Below, one piece after another: positions 37,117 to 51,000 of a DNA stretch of 64,000 nucleotides; position 1 is the stretch's first letter, and each line of letters begins with the position of its first letter. The DNA is from Urechis unicinctus (lineage: Eukaryota; Annelida; Polychaeta; Xenopneusta; Urechidae). A program made the translations under genes and the position numbers. The DNA lies in the NCBI GenBank assembly GCA_034190875.2, contig CM067343.1, positions 14,222,312 to 14,286,311 on the forward strand. Direction: 5' to 3'. The notes under the pieces are model-generated. The model was not told the origin of the DNA. It saw only the letters and a list, made by a program, of their open reading frames with translations, and ran no database searches.

Positions 37117-38139
37117 GACCTTCCAATCCTATGCAAGGAGCCCATCTTGTCTGTGGCCGGGTATTTTTGCCTATGATCAAGCACCTCAGCAATGAACTGA
37201 TGTACATAAATGTTATTCATATTTTATGATAGTCATATTATAAATCCGTTATATTATATGCTTGTATTGAAAGTTATTCAGGTTTCGGCGATGAATGTCA
37301 AAATAACATTTGTATTTCATTTTAGATTAAAGCATTAGCCCACTAAAAGAAATTGGTAACTTGACAGACATGACAACTGAATCTCCCTGTCTGGATTTGC
37401 GGTAGGCCACTCCCAATTGGAGCTGATCTTCTTGAATGATGGCTCGAGATCGTTCGAGTTTTCATTGATGTGAATAACTGCTAGGAACAATCTGGATATG
37501 TATAGCAGGTTGATAACTTATACTGCCGAGTAAGACTCAAATCTTGAACACATTATTCTACGAAGAAAACTAGAGCTGTCACTACGCAAATGTGCTAAAC
37601 TGCCATACATCCCTTATTCTAACATACACAATGGAGTTTCAAAATATGTTATTCCATCTGTATAACCTGACCGTCATGTTAGCATAAGCGTAGTGCACAC
37701 TTTGGTGTTAAATATTTAACCATCTTGTGAAACGGTTCTAGGCTTGATTTTTGCTCTGATGGGGATTTTGTTTATGGTAGACACATATACTAATACAGAT
37801 TACATTTCTTTGATAAATTAGTCCATAGGGGCACGGATTTCACCATTTGACTCATTTAATTTCAAAACCCCTGAGGCAGATATTTCTATACAAACATATG
37901 ATTCAGAACTATGTGTGTTCAGGGACTTGTCAGCGATCTAAGTTATCAATACAATAAGTATGCTACAATTTCATTAATTATAGCCTTAAAGGATGTCAAA
38001 GTATGCAAATTGACTATGATCAGACACATTGATATGTACAACAGAGGTAATCCCTGGCAATGCATATAATCAAATATAATCTTGAGTTGCCTTGCGGCAC
38101 TTACAAAAAAAAAACATTCCCCAAATGACAAGTAAGAGC
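37117..38139. other. No recognised feature
   Basis: AT-rich DNA forming the right end of the segment that interrupts repeat R3. No terminal inverted repeat or target duplication is evident by eye at either junction. Confidence 0.35.
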
Positions 38140-40330
38140 AAGCTGCAGGTGCGATCGGCTATAATGTTTGTGCAGCCGTCATGTTAGCGCAGTATATACA
38201 TGTGCATGTGTGAGGTATTTATTAGTCTAAGATCGATTTCCCTGAGTGTCTCGCCGCGTTACTATACATTTGACGATGATAATATATTGTCATACTTATT
38301 GTTTCGTTCCTAATACTCTAAGTGCAGTAATGTCCCATCAAACGCTAAATATAACTACAAATCCAAACGGATTCTACTATACTGTAGCACACAGGTATGT
38401 TTCGGTGCTTTTGTTCCAATATAGGATTACAACACATTTCTACGCAATACACGAGCATCTTACTCTATAAATAATAAACGGTAAAAAGCCACTATTTCTG
38501 ATGGAATGATTTTGCAGATTATATTGATTACCCTTTACTCAGCGCATAGAATAAGTGTAACGAGGCAAATAAATGTGACATAAATCAGTTAAGATTTTAA
38601 AAAATCTAATATGCTATCAAGTCTGTTGTTTCGTGACTTTTCAATATCATCTAGATAAATGTGAAACAACCAGGATAATGGAATTTCGCTTTTAGACTGT
38701 TTAGGCACTATCATGGACACTGTAATATGTACAAATGAAGAAAACGCGACCTTCGAATGGCAGAAACGCGGCGTATTGAATGGCTTCATGATGTTATCTA
38801 CTGATGTCTACTCAAGAAAGGGATCAGATGCAATGAAAAAGAGTCGATTGTTATATTAGGAGACAAGAGTACGAAATGCAGTGGCGAGGACCAAATGTTT
38901 CTCAAGACTTGTTATTACTCGCAGCAACACTCTTAATTCGTTGTTTGCTAATATCTGCTAAGACCGATACTTCATTGAAAGAGGTCATCAGATGCTATGT
39001 CGACGAATGTTTAAAGGAGTTAATGTGATGCAAAACCGCTATTGCGCTGATAAAGCAACATAAAAGGGTATCACTGGCCCCAGCAGTCTGTCTACATTTT
39101 ACATTGGTGCTACCTTATCAGATAAAACCAAGAGCGTAAGAAATACTGCTGCAATCATAATCTGGTTTTCATTATGCGGTAGTTGTGCCAGCAGCGGTCA
39201 TGATGTAAACCTAGAGCTGACGTTGTAAATGTGCATAAGCATTATATTGCATCAAAGACATGAATATCTCTACCAATTATGATAACACATCAAAGGGTAC
39301 AAAGATATATATATCTTAGCCATTACCCAGATCCAACATATTTGAAATATGTATTACAAATCGCTTTCAATGTCGAATACGTTGTATGGTGAGCTACCTT
39401 TTGTTGTGTACCAATTTAATAACGAGCGCCACGCGCATTCAATGCTGTCATCCGAACGGACATCTTGATTAGCTCGAGAGACAGGGCGCATGTTCGGAGG
39501 ATATAAACCAAGCCATATCTCTCATCTTCTCCCTTAATGCCAAGCGGCATTATATCTGAATTTTCGGAATACATTCACGACTTAAAGTATTGTGAGTTCC
39601 TTTCGGTTTACTCTTATGTTTGTGTGTTCATTCGTCTGAATCTGCAACTTCAAGCTTAACAACATAGCCAGTGTATTGTTGGTTTGCGTGTTTATCCATT
39701 ATTAAATCCGATTGGGAATGATATTTAAGACTCGATTGCGTCTAAGCTTATATTGACGATGTTAATAAATAGTTCATGTAAGCTTAGAACGAGGTATAGC
39801 GGCACACCTACAACAGTGAGCTACATGGTGACGAAACGTAGTCACAACAAGCAACAGACCTTTTGAAAGTCCGATTCCCACAGATGGCCACCTCAGACCT
39901 TACGGAGATGCGTGGTTACAATATATAACGTAAAAATCTTTCAAATATAAAATAGCGTATAATATCTATGAACGTTTTGTATGCCTGAATTAAATTGTCA
40001 TGGATACGCCGTGTTTGAAGATGGTGTTATCATTTATTTGTTCACTAGGGATGTTAATTTTCAGGATGCTAACAATTGCCTTTCCTAAATATTTGCGTTA
40101 TATAAGCATATTTCTTGCCATTTGGAGCACTTCCGTTCTTAATTTACAGTATGAATACGGCAAACTGTGGTATTCTATGTCAATTACACCATTCCAACCT
40201 GCTGACAATACATTTTGTTATGTTTTGTATTTTCACCTATTATTTTTTTCAGAATTTACCCTCTTCAATTTGCAATCAAAAACAGCTAGCTGCTCGTGAA
40301 TAAAAACGTTACCGCGTGCATCAAAGTCAA
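38140..40330. repeat. Repeat R3, right part
   Basis: About 38140-38990 matches R1 at 19557-20340 (for example CAGCCGTCATGTTAGC versus CAACAGTCATGTTAGC). About 38990-40310 matches R2 at 51640-52880. An open frame of 99 codons at 40000-40299 partly survives in R2 at 52656-52841, but most differences change residues, so it is not treated as a gene. Confidence 0.75.
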
Positions 40331-41136
40331 CCGAAAAAAAATATATATCAGCTGAAGTCGTCGATGGGACTGGGCCCCACTATTATTTGACGCAGTTTCG
40401 CTAATGGTTGCATTGTTTTCCATTGGCATTGCCATTAACCGGTGCCCGAACTAACTACTGACATATATTAATCATTATTGCCAGTGGAATTAGCTTGTCA
40501 CACGTCCGATATAAGCCCTATAAAAGGGAACCGCATATATTTGTGAGAATCAGGTGCATGCCATCTTTGAGAGACATTCATGGCTAATGATTCATAGATT
40601 CATTGAAAGCGTACACAATAATGTAAATGTGTGATCTTCTATTCCCTACTTAATTTGTAAGACGGATTAGGTAGAGTACGCCTGATGTTTGATTCTCTCG
40701 TGGTAGCTCTATATATGGAGTGCAGCTTAATCGATAACATTCTTTACGTCTTTAGGCTCACGATATAAACGAATAGAGCCGCAACGAATCGCACATTGCA
40801 GTAATGTCAATAAGTAATGATTAGAGAAACGCTCAATGTCAGTTACATTGCATAGAGGCCAAGTGTATAAGACGTACTGGCTTATGATTCCATCGTTATG
40901 GCCAGCAGTGTAAAAACGAGATTGACAGAAATTTGATTTAGAGAGATATTATCAGCGATAAGCCTTATCTTGACGACCCACAATGTTATTCAGTCGTTTC
41001 TGCATTGTTTAAGACCACAATTAGACCTTCTTTTTACAAGAGAACAATGAATATGTGTTCGCGTTTAGGCGTTGAATCATGAAAAACATACACTACCGGT
41101 GTAGCATATCGCAATTTCTTCGGTCAAAATGATTAA
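40331..41136. other. No recognised feature
   Basis: Probably the continuation of the R3 element, but no second copy is present in the window for comparison. Confidence 0.3.
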
Positions 41137-41640
41137 TTGAAACTGCTTCTGTCATTTATATATTATTATCATGCAGGACACATTATTTGTGCAGCGTATA
41201 AATTTAGTTCTCTCAGGGAAGAAGGAGACAATACTGTATTATCTGATGTTTATCAATTCCACAAGTATTGTATTTCCGCACGATGTATGCTTTTCTGTTA
41301 TAAACAATCAAACAAAAGGAAGAATGCATATTTTGGCGAAATATTTTTTACTTTCATAGCAAAGACCATGCTCCCAGTAAATCAATTTAATATTCTTATC
41401 CTATTGAGTTTATGTTCGTGGCAAGTAGACAGGTATGTATGTCTGATACCACTTGTAAATACATCCCTGACAGAGGAAGCCACTCGTTGCACCTGAGCCA
41501 CTCAACCCTTTCGAATATTTTTGTGAACATATAATATGGTACTATCTTTTTATGATTAATGCCCTATACACCTTAGCCAACAAAATATATTAATTTTTGC
41601 AACTATCCGGCAATTTAATTCACGATCTAATACCTTATTA
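41137..41640. repeat. Repeat block C
   Basis: Aligned by eye with 45890-46310 (shared CGTGGCAAGT, CCACTCA, GCACTATC-like and CCTTAGCCAAC stretches) and partly with 23240-23360. A 119-codon frame here is broken by indels and stops in the other copies. Confidence 0.65.
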
Positions 41641-44521
41641 ATTGTATTACAAAAATGTTAATATGGCCAAAAATTGACGGCGCCATGATCTTGTACAAAA
41701 CTTATTGTCGTGGATTATCTTTATGCTTCTGAGCTTATTCCAGAACGTCTCCTAAGGAGTTTCTAATCATACCAACGATACTCTCCTAGTCGGAATAGAA
41801 CGTAAATGTCATTTATAATGTAATTAGTAGCAGCGCGCGGGCTTACATCATTACATTAGAATGCTGCAAATGTATTTAGCAAGCTATTGGTATTTCGCTC
41901 TGCGACTGAGGCCGATAGGAACCGTCAACGGTCAATATCAAGATCCATAAATAACTAGAAGGTTTTAGAAAGCTTACCCGCCAGTGATGTTGCTTTGTGG
42001 CCAAATGTTATGCAAAACTCTTAATTGGCGATTGAAACCGGTTATGTCGGTAGGTATGGGAAACGGCTGATGTTACTTTGATAACCTAGCTGGTAATGCA
42101 ACATTAACCACGCATCAGCGCTTATACTTTGAGGCACAGTCTAAGGGGAAGAAGTAGCAATAAAATGGAAGTGGTCTTATTTCTGATGCCCATAATCCGT
42201 CATCGAATTGGATTGTTGAATAACCTGTGGTAGATCGTTGCTATTAGGAAATCCAAGGTCATTTTCAATATGTATGTGCAATGTAAGGGCATTCTTTCCA
42301 GCTACAACCCTAACATGAACACTAAGAGTATAAATGTATGTCTCTTGCCTGTCGCGACCGCCATGGCACTGTCTCAGAATGTTTTTGAACAGTCTTTATG
42401 AGTTTGACATATCAATGGAAACTTACATGATCAATCGTGTGACCATATATACTTAAACTGAATGCATTGAATTGCTATCAAGTTTGATGGCTGGGCATTA
42501 GTTATCCCCATAAAACCCATTATGAATGCAAAATGTTTTCTATAAACCTTTTGAATACAAGATAAAACATTTAGGATTCTTGCTCTTGTCCACCATTATA
42601 TGGTCACATCATAAACATATACATATAATAAGGATGAGCAATGGTAGAGTAGTAGAAAATCTTACAAGGCTCATCCTACCTATTCGCATATATCTTATGT
42701 AGCAAATGTTGTAATATTATAATGCGTTGATTGAACGGGTAAACATAAAGAAAGAAAAGTCATCGCTACATATCATAAAGACAGATAGTAATTATATACA
42801 CGGCTTAGTGGTACGCCACAGCCAGACCAGATGCCATTTACTTGGGTTTCTGCATTAGTTACGTTGTTTTTAATTCGATGTATTCATCAAACATTAACTT
42901 ATTCCGCAATTTACGATAGTATATTGCCATGGCAGAGTATGCATGCTCGCAAAATCATGTATATATCACAAACATTGCATCAATGGCCGATCCATGTGAC
43001 TTGATGCATGCGCGCGTAACATTAATTAGTACAATTTATAATGGCTACAACATATGTAAAATTCGATATATTCAACTATGATTACAGCACATCCCACGTG
43101 TCCGCAGAGTAAGTGCAGCTGATTTATCTTGACAATAAAATGTTATTTATTTCGGATACCTTCGCAGCGATTGGTGATATCGATGGAGTTATGTTACTGC
43201 ATCAAGATATAATGCTGGTTTAATAGCATGTTTTTTTATGCTTGTGCATTGCGGAACTTGTATATTATCAGTTTGAATATCTAGCATAAATCAAGACTTT
43301 AGATTTCATTAAGATAGAGGATGATTAATAGGTATTAATATTCTTATGTTAGTTTCTGATGGTACAGTATATCGATACATTTGATAGATGTTTAGGATTT
43401 GAATGTGACCACTCTCCGTTATCTGACATTAATGCAGCATGAAGCGTACTGTCCATACGTGCTGTTGAACAAAGAACACTTAGAGCATTTAATATCAGCT
43501 GAAATAATCATTGTCGGTACCGTTCTGGAGTTGAATGACAAATAATTAAATGACATCCAATCTGATGATATTGTATATCAAAGTATCATCTAAATTTGTA
43601 ACATGGCATTTAGTTGATGACAGAAAGATGATATATGCTTCTAACAAAGTCCGGACGGTGGATATCTGAATTTGCCGTGTAATTAAGAACAAATCAAAAC
43701 CTGAATGGATCATACAGCAGATAGAACAACAGGCAAATGGTGACAAAAAGTGAAAGATTTACCACTGAGCATAGCTGCGACTGGTGTTGAAATTGATCGT
43801 TTGTAGTGTTTTCCTTCACTTTCCAACTGCTAGCTGATCATATGACATTACAACGTACATTGCTACATATTTGAAATATCAGGTCCGAATGCATCTTGGC
43901 AAAAATTATATACACAACGCGAAACGTTTTGAATGTCTTCTGACCTCAGTGTTGTCGTAAGCAGATTATTTGCCAAGAACAACAGTAGCTGCTGAGAATG
44001 GCCACAAAAGTCGTGCCGAAATACTTGCTTTGTGATATAATCTTAATGAAGCAGTTGGGAACATTTGAGCAACAACTGCTAATTCAAGAATGTGAATAAA
44101 TAGATTGGTGATTGTGAAGTAGTATAAAGCGGAATTCGAAGGATTCGTGAAATAATTAGCGGCATATTGTAGCTTGCTCATACTTATACACTACCAAGGT
44201 AAATGATACCGCGGTCTGACATTGATTTGCTTTTTGAACAAACGAAGAAGGATTTGTTAGGGTTGACTGATTGTTTATTTTTGTTCACATACAATTCCCA
44301 TTGCTACACTTCTAGTTACGCGTTAACAGGACCAAGCGATTGCTGAGTCCGCAACATCGTACTGTTTCATACTTTTATAGCTGAAAATATTCTCTTGCTA
44401 AATATCTACTTGTTTAAAAAAAAAGCCAGAATAAGCCACCTTTCTTATGCTTTACATTTATTATTGCTGTTTTCTTTCAAATGCATGGTGGTAAATCTAT
44501 GTACCAGCCACGTTTGAATGG
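41641..44521. other. No recognised gene
   Basis: AT-rich DNA with scattered open frames. Near 43974-44036 a short frame reads LPRTTVAAENGHKSRAEILA, which recalls one ankyrin repeat, but stops follow at once and no partner repeats were seen. Confidence 0.3.
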
Positions 44522-44752
44522 CTAGTTGCGGGATATGCCTAGACAGCGAGTTTTTACTTCTTCATATTCCCAGCCAGGGCCCATCTGCGTCCACTTTTGT
44601 AAATGTTTCTGTATATCAGCACTCATTATATTCAGGGCCCCATCAACCACGTTAGGAGTAAGCTGTATCTCTAGTTTTTTTTCTAGAACTGGATCGACAT
44701 ACTTACCAATACCTTCGCTTTTATTCTTCCTTAGCTCCTGCCTGAGAACTAT
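44522..44752 (-). CDS. Coding-like exon, unknown function
   Basis: After a TTATTTCAG acceptor, 76 codons are open to a TAG. The translation is hydrophilic and coding-like: QELRKNKSEGIGKYVDPVLE, then KKLEIQLTPNVVDGALNIMS, ADIQKHLQKW and EYEEVKTRCLG. The arrangement of a helical segment with a Trp and a YEEVK motif vaguely recalls Gag-type capsid segments of retroelements, but I see no zinc knuckle, protease or polymerase nearby. It may be a retroelement scrap or an exon of a larger gene. No upstream exon in matching phase was found. Confidence 0.4.
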   Translation of the reverse strand: MVLRQELRKNKSEGIGKYVDPVLEKKLEIQLTPNVVDGALNIMSADIQKHLQKWTQMGPGWEYEEVKTRCLGISRN

Positions 44753-45093
44753 CTGAAATAATTTGCCTTTATTTACAACGCATCTGTACTACGGAATCCG
44801 CGCATAGTAGGTGATTTTGGGAACGTTCATCGATTATCCCTGAATGTAATTTGTGACACAATACTGTGTTTTTTGAAGACTAACCATAGCGATGTAGGCG
44901 CTGTCTCTAGCTTAACCGCTGTCACAGCAAACTCAGCGGCTGAAATAGGCTGCCGTGTCTCAGCAAGCTGAGTCTAAAAGGCACGTACAACCGCCCATGA
45001 CCGTAGGTATGGTGGCCTTGACCTGGTTTTCGCTAGAATATCTATTTTGCGGTACACCCACACTCGTGTGGTGGCATCGTGTGGTGTATATTC

Positions 45094-45320
<227 letters not shown>

Positions 45321-45479
45321 TGGGGGCTTTTGTGATAACATGGACCATTAAATAAGCATTGTTATTGCTCTTGGCTACCTGGTTTGTGCTGTTGCTGAAT
45401 GATAATTGAAATTGCATGGGTCCTGGTGGAAACATTTGTCCACGGACACTTTGGATCTTTAAGGTAAAATACATCCACG

Positions 45480-46310
45480 CTTTCATCACTTATGCATATT
45501 TATTGATATTGAGAACGTCTGCAATGCCCTAACATGAGACAATGAAATGGTATCACGATAAGACTGTTGGAACCTTCCTCATACGCAGATTATTTGACGA
45601 TTTGTGTTGTTAGGCATCTTTTGCCTACCCGTACTGAGGTTCTCCTTCCAACATCCACGAACGAAGAATATAGACGAAGTGACCATCTCAATCTTGTTTT
45701 AACAATTTAACTCAGCGCGTGTCAACGCCTCCAATCGAAATGTTACTCCGATTGAATTGCATTATATTAGGTATTTTTTTAGAACTTAGCCAATTTCACT
45801 GTCCGCAACAACTGGTGACTTTCTGACTCAACAATGCTGTCAATTCATATTGAAAACTTTAATATGACCGTCGGTAAGACGCACCTTAGCCGTTCTGTAG
45901 TAAATCGTGATGCAATCCTATATTATCTGATATTTAGCAATTTAATAAGTATAGTATTTCTGCAATATATATGGTTCTCTGTTGTATACAATTTTAAAAT
46001 AAAAAAAAAATAATATATGGCGATACGTTGGTGCCTTTCGAGACTTGGCTGACATGAAATCAATCTGAGGATCTCGTGTGAGTCTAATATCGTGGCAAGT
46101 GGACTGATATGTATCTTTCTGCCCTGATTTGTGCATAGGTCTTTGACAGCGATAATCTTTCGTTGCGCCTGATCCACTCAGCCCATTTGAATATATTTAT
46201 CAAAATGTTAGATGGCACTATCTTTTTTATAACTCATGCCTTCTTTTCTCGCAATGCACCTTGGCCAACTTAACCTATCATTGTTTGCTACTATCAGGAA
46301 TTCAGGTATT
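45480..46310. repeat. Repeat blocks D and C, second copy
   Basis: 45480-45710 matches 22860-23100, and 45890-46310 matches 41230-41640. The order D then C is the same as at 22.9-23.4 kb. Confidence 0.65.
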
Positions 46311-46533
46311 CATTGAGCTCTGCGCCGGAATGCGGATCTGATCATGTTTTTCACGTTGATGGCCAGTCCCCGAATGTTTAATGTTCCAGCGGTTCCAAGA
46401 CGCCCACAAGCGACCCTAGTAATACCCAACACAGTAGGTATGACAACTATTGTAGACATTACACCTACGCCACCTTCAACAGGCCACATACCAACAGTAA
46501 CTAAACCAGAGTCCACTTCATCCTCTGAGTTAA
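46310..46533 (-). CDS. Possible exon, strand ambiguous
   Basis: On the minus strand an ACATGCAG acceptor (phase 1) opens 74 codons to a TGA, starting NSEDEVDSGLVTVGMWPVEG and ending IRSAFRRRAQ. On the plus strand the same bases give a Pro/Thr/Ser-rich frame (TPTPPSTGHIPTVTKPESTS) that looks like a glycosylated linker. The two are antisense to each other and at most one is real. GC content is raised over surrounding repeats. No domain recognised. Confidence 0.3.
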
Positions 46534-47248
46534 CTGCATGTTTATATTTCTTCCTCGATGTATCGCTTCTTTAGACTGATCTCATTCGACCAATAAAAGT
46601 TCCCTGGGTTCTCATCGGTGGGGGCCGTCCTGGGTGAATACTAGGTGCGGTTGGGTTCTTCATAACTATATGCTTAAAGTGCATGTTCAATTACGAGTGC
46701 AACTACTTATTCAGATGATTAGAATGCGTTCCAAAGCTTTGTGAAACTGATTTGGTTTCCTACAGCCAACTCGAGAGGTTTGTGAAATATTGTGCTGCTT
46801 AGTAGTTTTGCTGAGTGACCGACCCCTATATCATCATTTTTGTGACACTCAACCGAGTATATGCATATTCAAGAGCTTTGATATAGCTGACCGTCACTAC
46901 AGCTCTAGTATGAGGCTTGCTGTACATCGCAAGAGCCAGTTTCAACGATGCTTAGCAAGGCTCGTTTGAAATGTCTGTTTTCTCACTAAAGGTTGACTAC
47001 TGGCGGTACGCAAATGCTTATGTATGAAGTAAATACGGCGGATATATAGATAGAATACGGGCATTGTTTGATCTGTGCTGTTCCATGAAATGGCCGAATT
47101 ATGTTGCCGCTGTTTAATTTCGATTCGATATCTTTGATTATTCTACTGATGATCATACAAGCTATCAGTTATTGACAATATACCGACAGCTCGACATGTG
47201 GCTTACTGATACACACCAATCGATTTAACTACCTTTCGTGTCAGCTCA
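46534..47248. other. No recognised feature
   Basis: Mixed DNA between two possible minus-strand exons. I found no exon that links them. Confidence 0.3.
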
Positions 47249-47449
47249 CTACTTTCCATCATAGAAATAACACATATTGGCCAGTGCTGTGTTGTAAATA
47301 GCTGCAACATGATCTTTTCCGATGAGCAGGTCCAGAGCTGAAATATTATCCTCCGTAGCGTACCCAAGAGCACCCTTTCCCGTGACGCGTTTACACTTGG
47401 CGCCATCCCTGTAGCCGGCGTACATGTTCAATTTCATATTTTGCTCCTC
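47249..47449 (-). CDS. Possible exon, unknown function
   Basis: After a CTGGCTAG acceptor, 66 codons are open to a TAG, with coding-like composition: YAGYRDGAKCKRVTGKG, ATEDNISALDLLIGKDHVAA and NTALANMCYFYDGK. The two cysteines and compact aromatic/Gly content suggest a small extracellular domain, but I do not recognise the family. An alternative reading splices at AAAG/GTAGTT in another frame. It is the GC-richest patch in this part of the window. Confidence 0.4.
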   Translation of the reverse strand, partial: EEQNMKLNMYAGYRDGAKCKRVTGKGALGYATEDNISALDLLIGKDHVAAIYNTALANMCYFYDGK

Positions 47450-48086
47450 CTAGCCAGAGGCAACATTAGTTTACATACACGCATTTGCATATGAAATCTC
47501 AAGATGCTCATTAATGACTTAGCTCTCTTTACGACCAAAAGTACGATTTATTGTATTATTTCGAACGGCATAAGGTTTGTCATATAGAATTTTCGCCTTC
47601 GCGCAGCTTATGTTTTTTTTGCTGTATAACCCAATCGACGCATTATTATTACTTAACTTCCAAACAACCTGTCATCGACCAGGTACTTGTTGGATCGGGC
47701 GAGGCTAATAAGTGCTAGCTTCGTAAAGAGAACCAAAGTAATCTGAAGCTCATACATATTTTTAACTAAGCGCAATAAAATATTGTTTGATCAAATGCTA
47801 CAGAAGACAAAATGTATTTGTACCAATTTACGCGCAATGTTTTAAGTTCATTGCTTTACGGTTCTTGCAAGCGCTTTATATTTACATTACGCGTGGTAAG
47901 TCACATTGATCCTATGATGGACTATGTTTTTTTTTGCCGGAGATACTGTTCATTTGGCCGAGTAACAACATATTACTCGATTGAAGTTCAGAATAATATC
48001 ACTGGGAAAATGGCACTTGTGTCATCGTATTTGATATTACACATCTGTGGCTTTGTTTCCATGTAATTGGCATATTTTTACTTCAA
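47450..48086. other. No recognised feature
   Basis: AT-rich. The plus-strand open frame at 47812-48066 shows no domain. Confidence 0.3.
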
Positions 48087-51000
48087 GAGATAAATGCAGT
48101 TATCCTTTGTGACTTTTGAGGCTTGGTTGCAGAATATTTGTGCGTAAGTGACAGCTGTTGACTATGGTACATGTCCGCTTATCATTAATACGGTCAAACA
48201 TCAACTACAACACTGCCTTCTTATCAAAGTTAACTATAAAACTGCCTGTCTGGGCGGTGGCTACACAGAAAAGAGAAAACGGTCATATCTTTCTGCAACA
48301 TGCATGGAACCTGGTGAGACGGAATTGTAAGTCATTAAGAGTGCTTTGGGTACGCTATATGTCTTGTAGTACCAAATATACCTTAACAAATGTTGTTCCA
48401 CATAATTTTATGTGACGAATTGTGTTTTTTTGGGGAATATACTGCTGTATTTCTCCGTGCTTGGTTTACTCTCAATATAGCACCATAGGTGGAGAACCAA
48501 ATAACAACACTCATGTTTGTACCTACCGCCAATGCATGGCAGCAATGTTACAGGTCATGAAGTGGTTTTTCAAGGCAATAGTAATTCTAATCGCCCTGTG
48601 TCGTTTTACAATTGTTGTATGTATAACGGCTTTGTTCATTGTATTGGCATTTTAGATGTCTACATTCACAATATAATCTTTAGTTACACAACATAACACG
48701 ATAATCTGGACCTGTTTCTGTTTTGTAGGCCTGAAATTGCCTCAACCGACTATTGTCCTCCGTTCTTGTGCATCTTTCACCTTCATCACATATCACAACG
48801 CGCTGCTCTCAGAGTGAACTAAACATCGGGGTTGAGGTGTTTTCAACGTCTATTTTTTTCAAAGATCTGTGGTGGCAACAGCTTTGGCCGTTTGTCTTTA
48901 AATCTGGTCAGCAATTGTTAATTTATAATAAATGATTGCTTGCAATTACATCAACATAGAAAATGATGTCAATGGAAGCCGAAAAATGCACAGTTGGTAA
49001 GCCATGCCATCTGTGGAATAATGGGTAGCTTTCTTATGTTGAGTGTGCTCGCAAATTTATGCCAATATCACCGCCTCGTTGCTCTACGAGCCTGTAACGG
49101 CTTTCAATCAGTTGCTTCCTCTCTTCAGCCAAATAACAAGCGCTTGGCAGCACTAACTCAGACACTAATGATGCGTTCTTGACATCAACCAGATATATGG
49201 TCCGCTTGATGTGGCTGCAGGACACGATTTTAGTAATGATTCATCAAGTTGAGGTATCAGGGCTTTAGTCAGTTAAAGATAATTTCTTCCGCCAATATTG
49301 CGGCCACTGAGCACTTGTCCTGTTTATTATATGCGCAGCACATCACACTTAACATAATGTCGAAATCAGTCAGAGGCTATTATAGAATAACCACGATAAA
49401 CTAATCATTTTTTACAGCTGAATAACGCATTTTAGTATGTGTTCAAATGTACGGCAATTATATGCAGCACCATTAGCTTATGTAGACCCTTTACTCATCT
49501 CATCAAACATCAATATCATAAACAGTTACACACCGAGACGAACACGCCTGCACAACGGAACACCAAGTACACTTATCACATACCTCTTCAAACATATAGA
49601 AAGCGTCCGTAACGATTACGTTGCATCCCAAAGTGTTGCATATCATGCGTAAAATATAATATGATATTCTTCAAAATTAGCGTGGATTCGAGCCACAGGT
49701 GGTTCACTTTTCATGCGTACTTATTAGACAATCGTCAATTTTGTATATCCACTAAATGAATTATATAGAACGGACCATGAAGCAATTTATTTTGCTCGCA
49801 GAGCAGTACATGCGATGCGCGCGGCGCCGTCATGGTGTTGTTAAATCTAACTCACAAAGCGAGTATAGCGGAGAAATTTATTGATATCCCTACAGTTATA
49901 TTTAAACAAGTGAAAGTTGCGGGGAACATGGTATAAAGGCGATTAACATTTAGGCTTAATTTAACTGCCTCTAGGTCATATCATATTAATACCCGTATTT
50001 CAAAGAACACATGGTTTATTGGTATTGGTAAATCAGTGAGTTTATATGCGCATGAGACGATCGCCTAACGTCGCATCAAACACGAGTTTTATGCTATGAT
50101 GCTTTTCACAAAACCATCACAGCCTCTAATATCTAAGACGACATATGACTACTGACAGACTGTCTCAGGTAAACTTTTTAGGCGTCGCTGAAATCAAATA
50201 TCGTTTGCATTTTTTATAGCTTTCATGATCGTCGCAGGCATTTCTGTCGCATCAACTAAAGCGCTATGAATGTAGGAAAGCACAGAACAAGCATCTTTTT
50301 TCGACGCTGTGGTGATTAGCTCTATTTGACACCACAAATTACAACATAAATGCATGTCGGCGTGGAGCCAGTGCAACGCTAAATAACACGGTCATCTAGT
50401 ACTTTCCCTTTATTAAGAGATACTCATGAAGATTCCTTCTTTGCGTAAATCATCCACGCTATCAAAGCATGTCGAGTACCTATTCAACAATATCTAAATG
50501 ATGTTTCGAAAAGGAACAAAAAAAGCAGTCTACCAATTTTGGTTACGATAGTTCTTTCAAACATTGAACTTTGGAAAAATGGAATAACAAAAATCGTGAT
50601 GTTTGACCTTCAACAAGCGAAAATATTTTAGCTACCTGCTAAATATGTGATTTCCCTGGATGTTTCGCCGCGTTACTTAACATATGACGATGATAATACA
50701 ATGTTCATACTCACTTTTTCGTTCCTTATACTCTAAATGGAGTAATGTCCCTTCCAACGCTAAATATAGCTACACATCCAAATGAATTACTATAATGCAG
50801 CACAAGGGCATGTTTCGGTGCTTTTGTTCCAATATAGGATTGCAACACATTTCTACGCAGTACACGAGGATCGTACTCTATATATATTAAACAATAAAAA
50901 GCCACTATATCTGATGGAATAATTTTGCGGATTATATTCATTGCACTTCATTGAACGCATAGAATAAATGTAATGAGACAAATGAATGTGACATTCATCA

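Noticed and set aside
40000..40299. 99-codon hydrophobic frame partly matched at 52656-52841
   Set aside because: It lies in repeat R; differences between copies mostly change residues, as expected without protein constraint.
41137..41496. 119-codon open frame
   Set aside because: Homologous repeat copies at 45.9-46.2 and 23.2-23.4 kb have indels and stops in this frame.
43974..44036. Single ankyrin-like stretch (TVAAENGHKSRAEILAL)
   Set aside because: Stops follow immediately and no second repeat unit was found.
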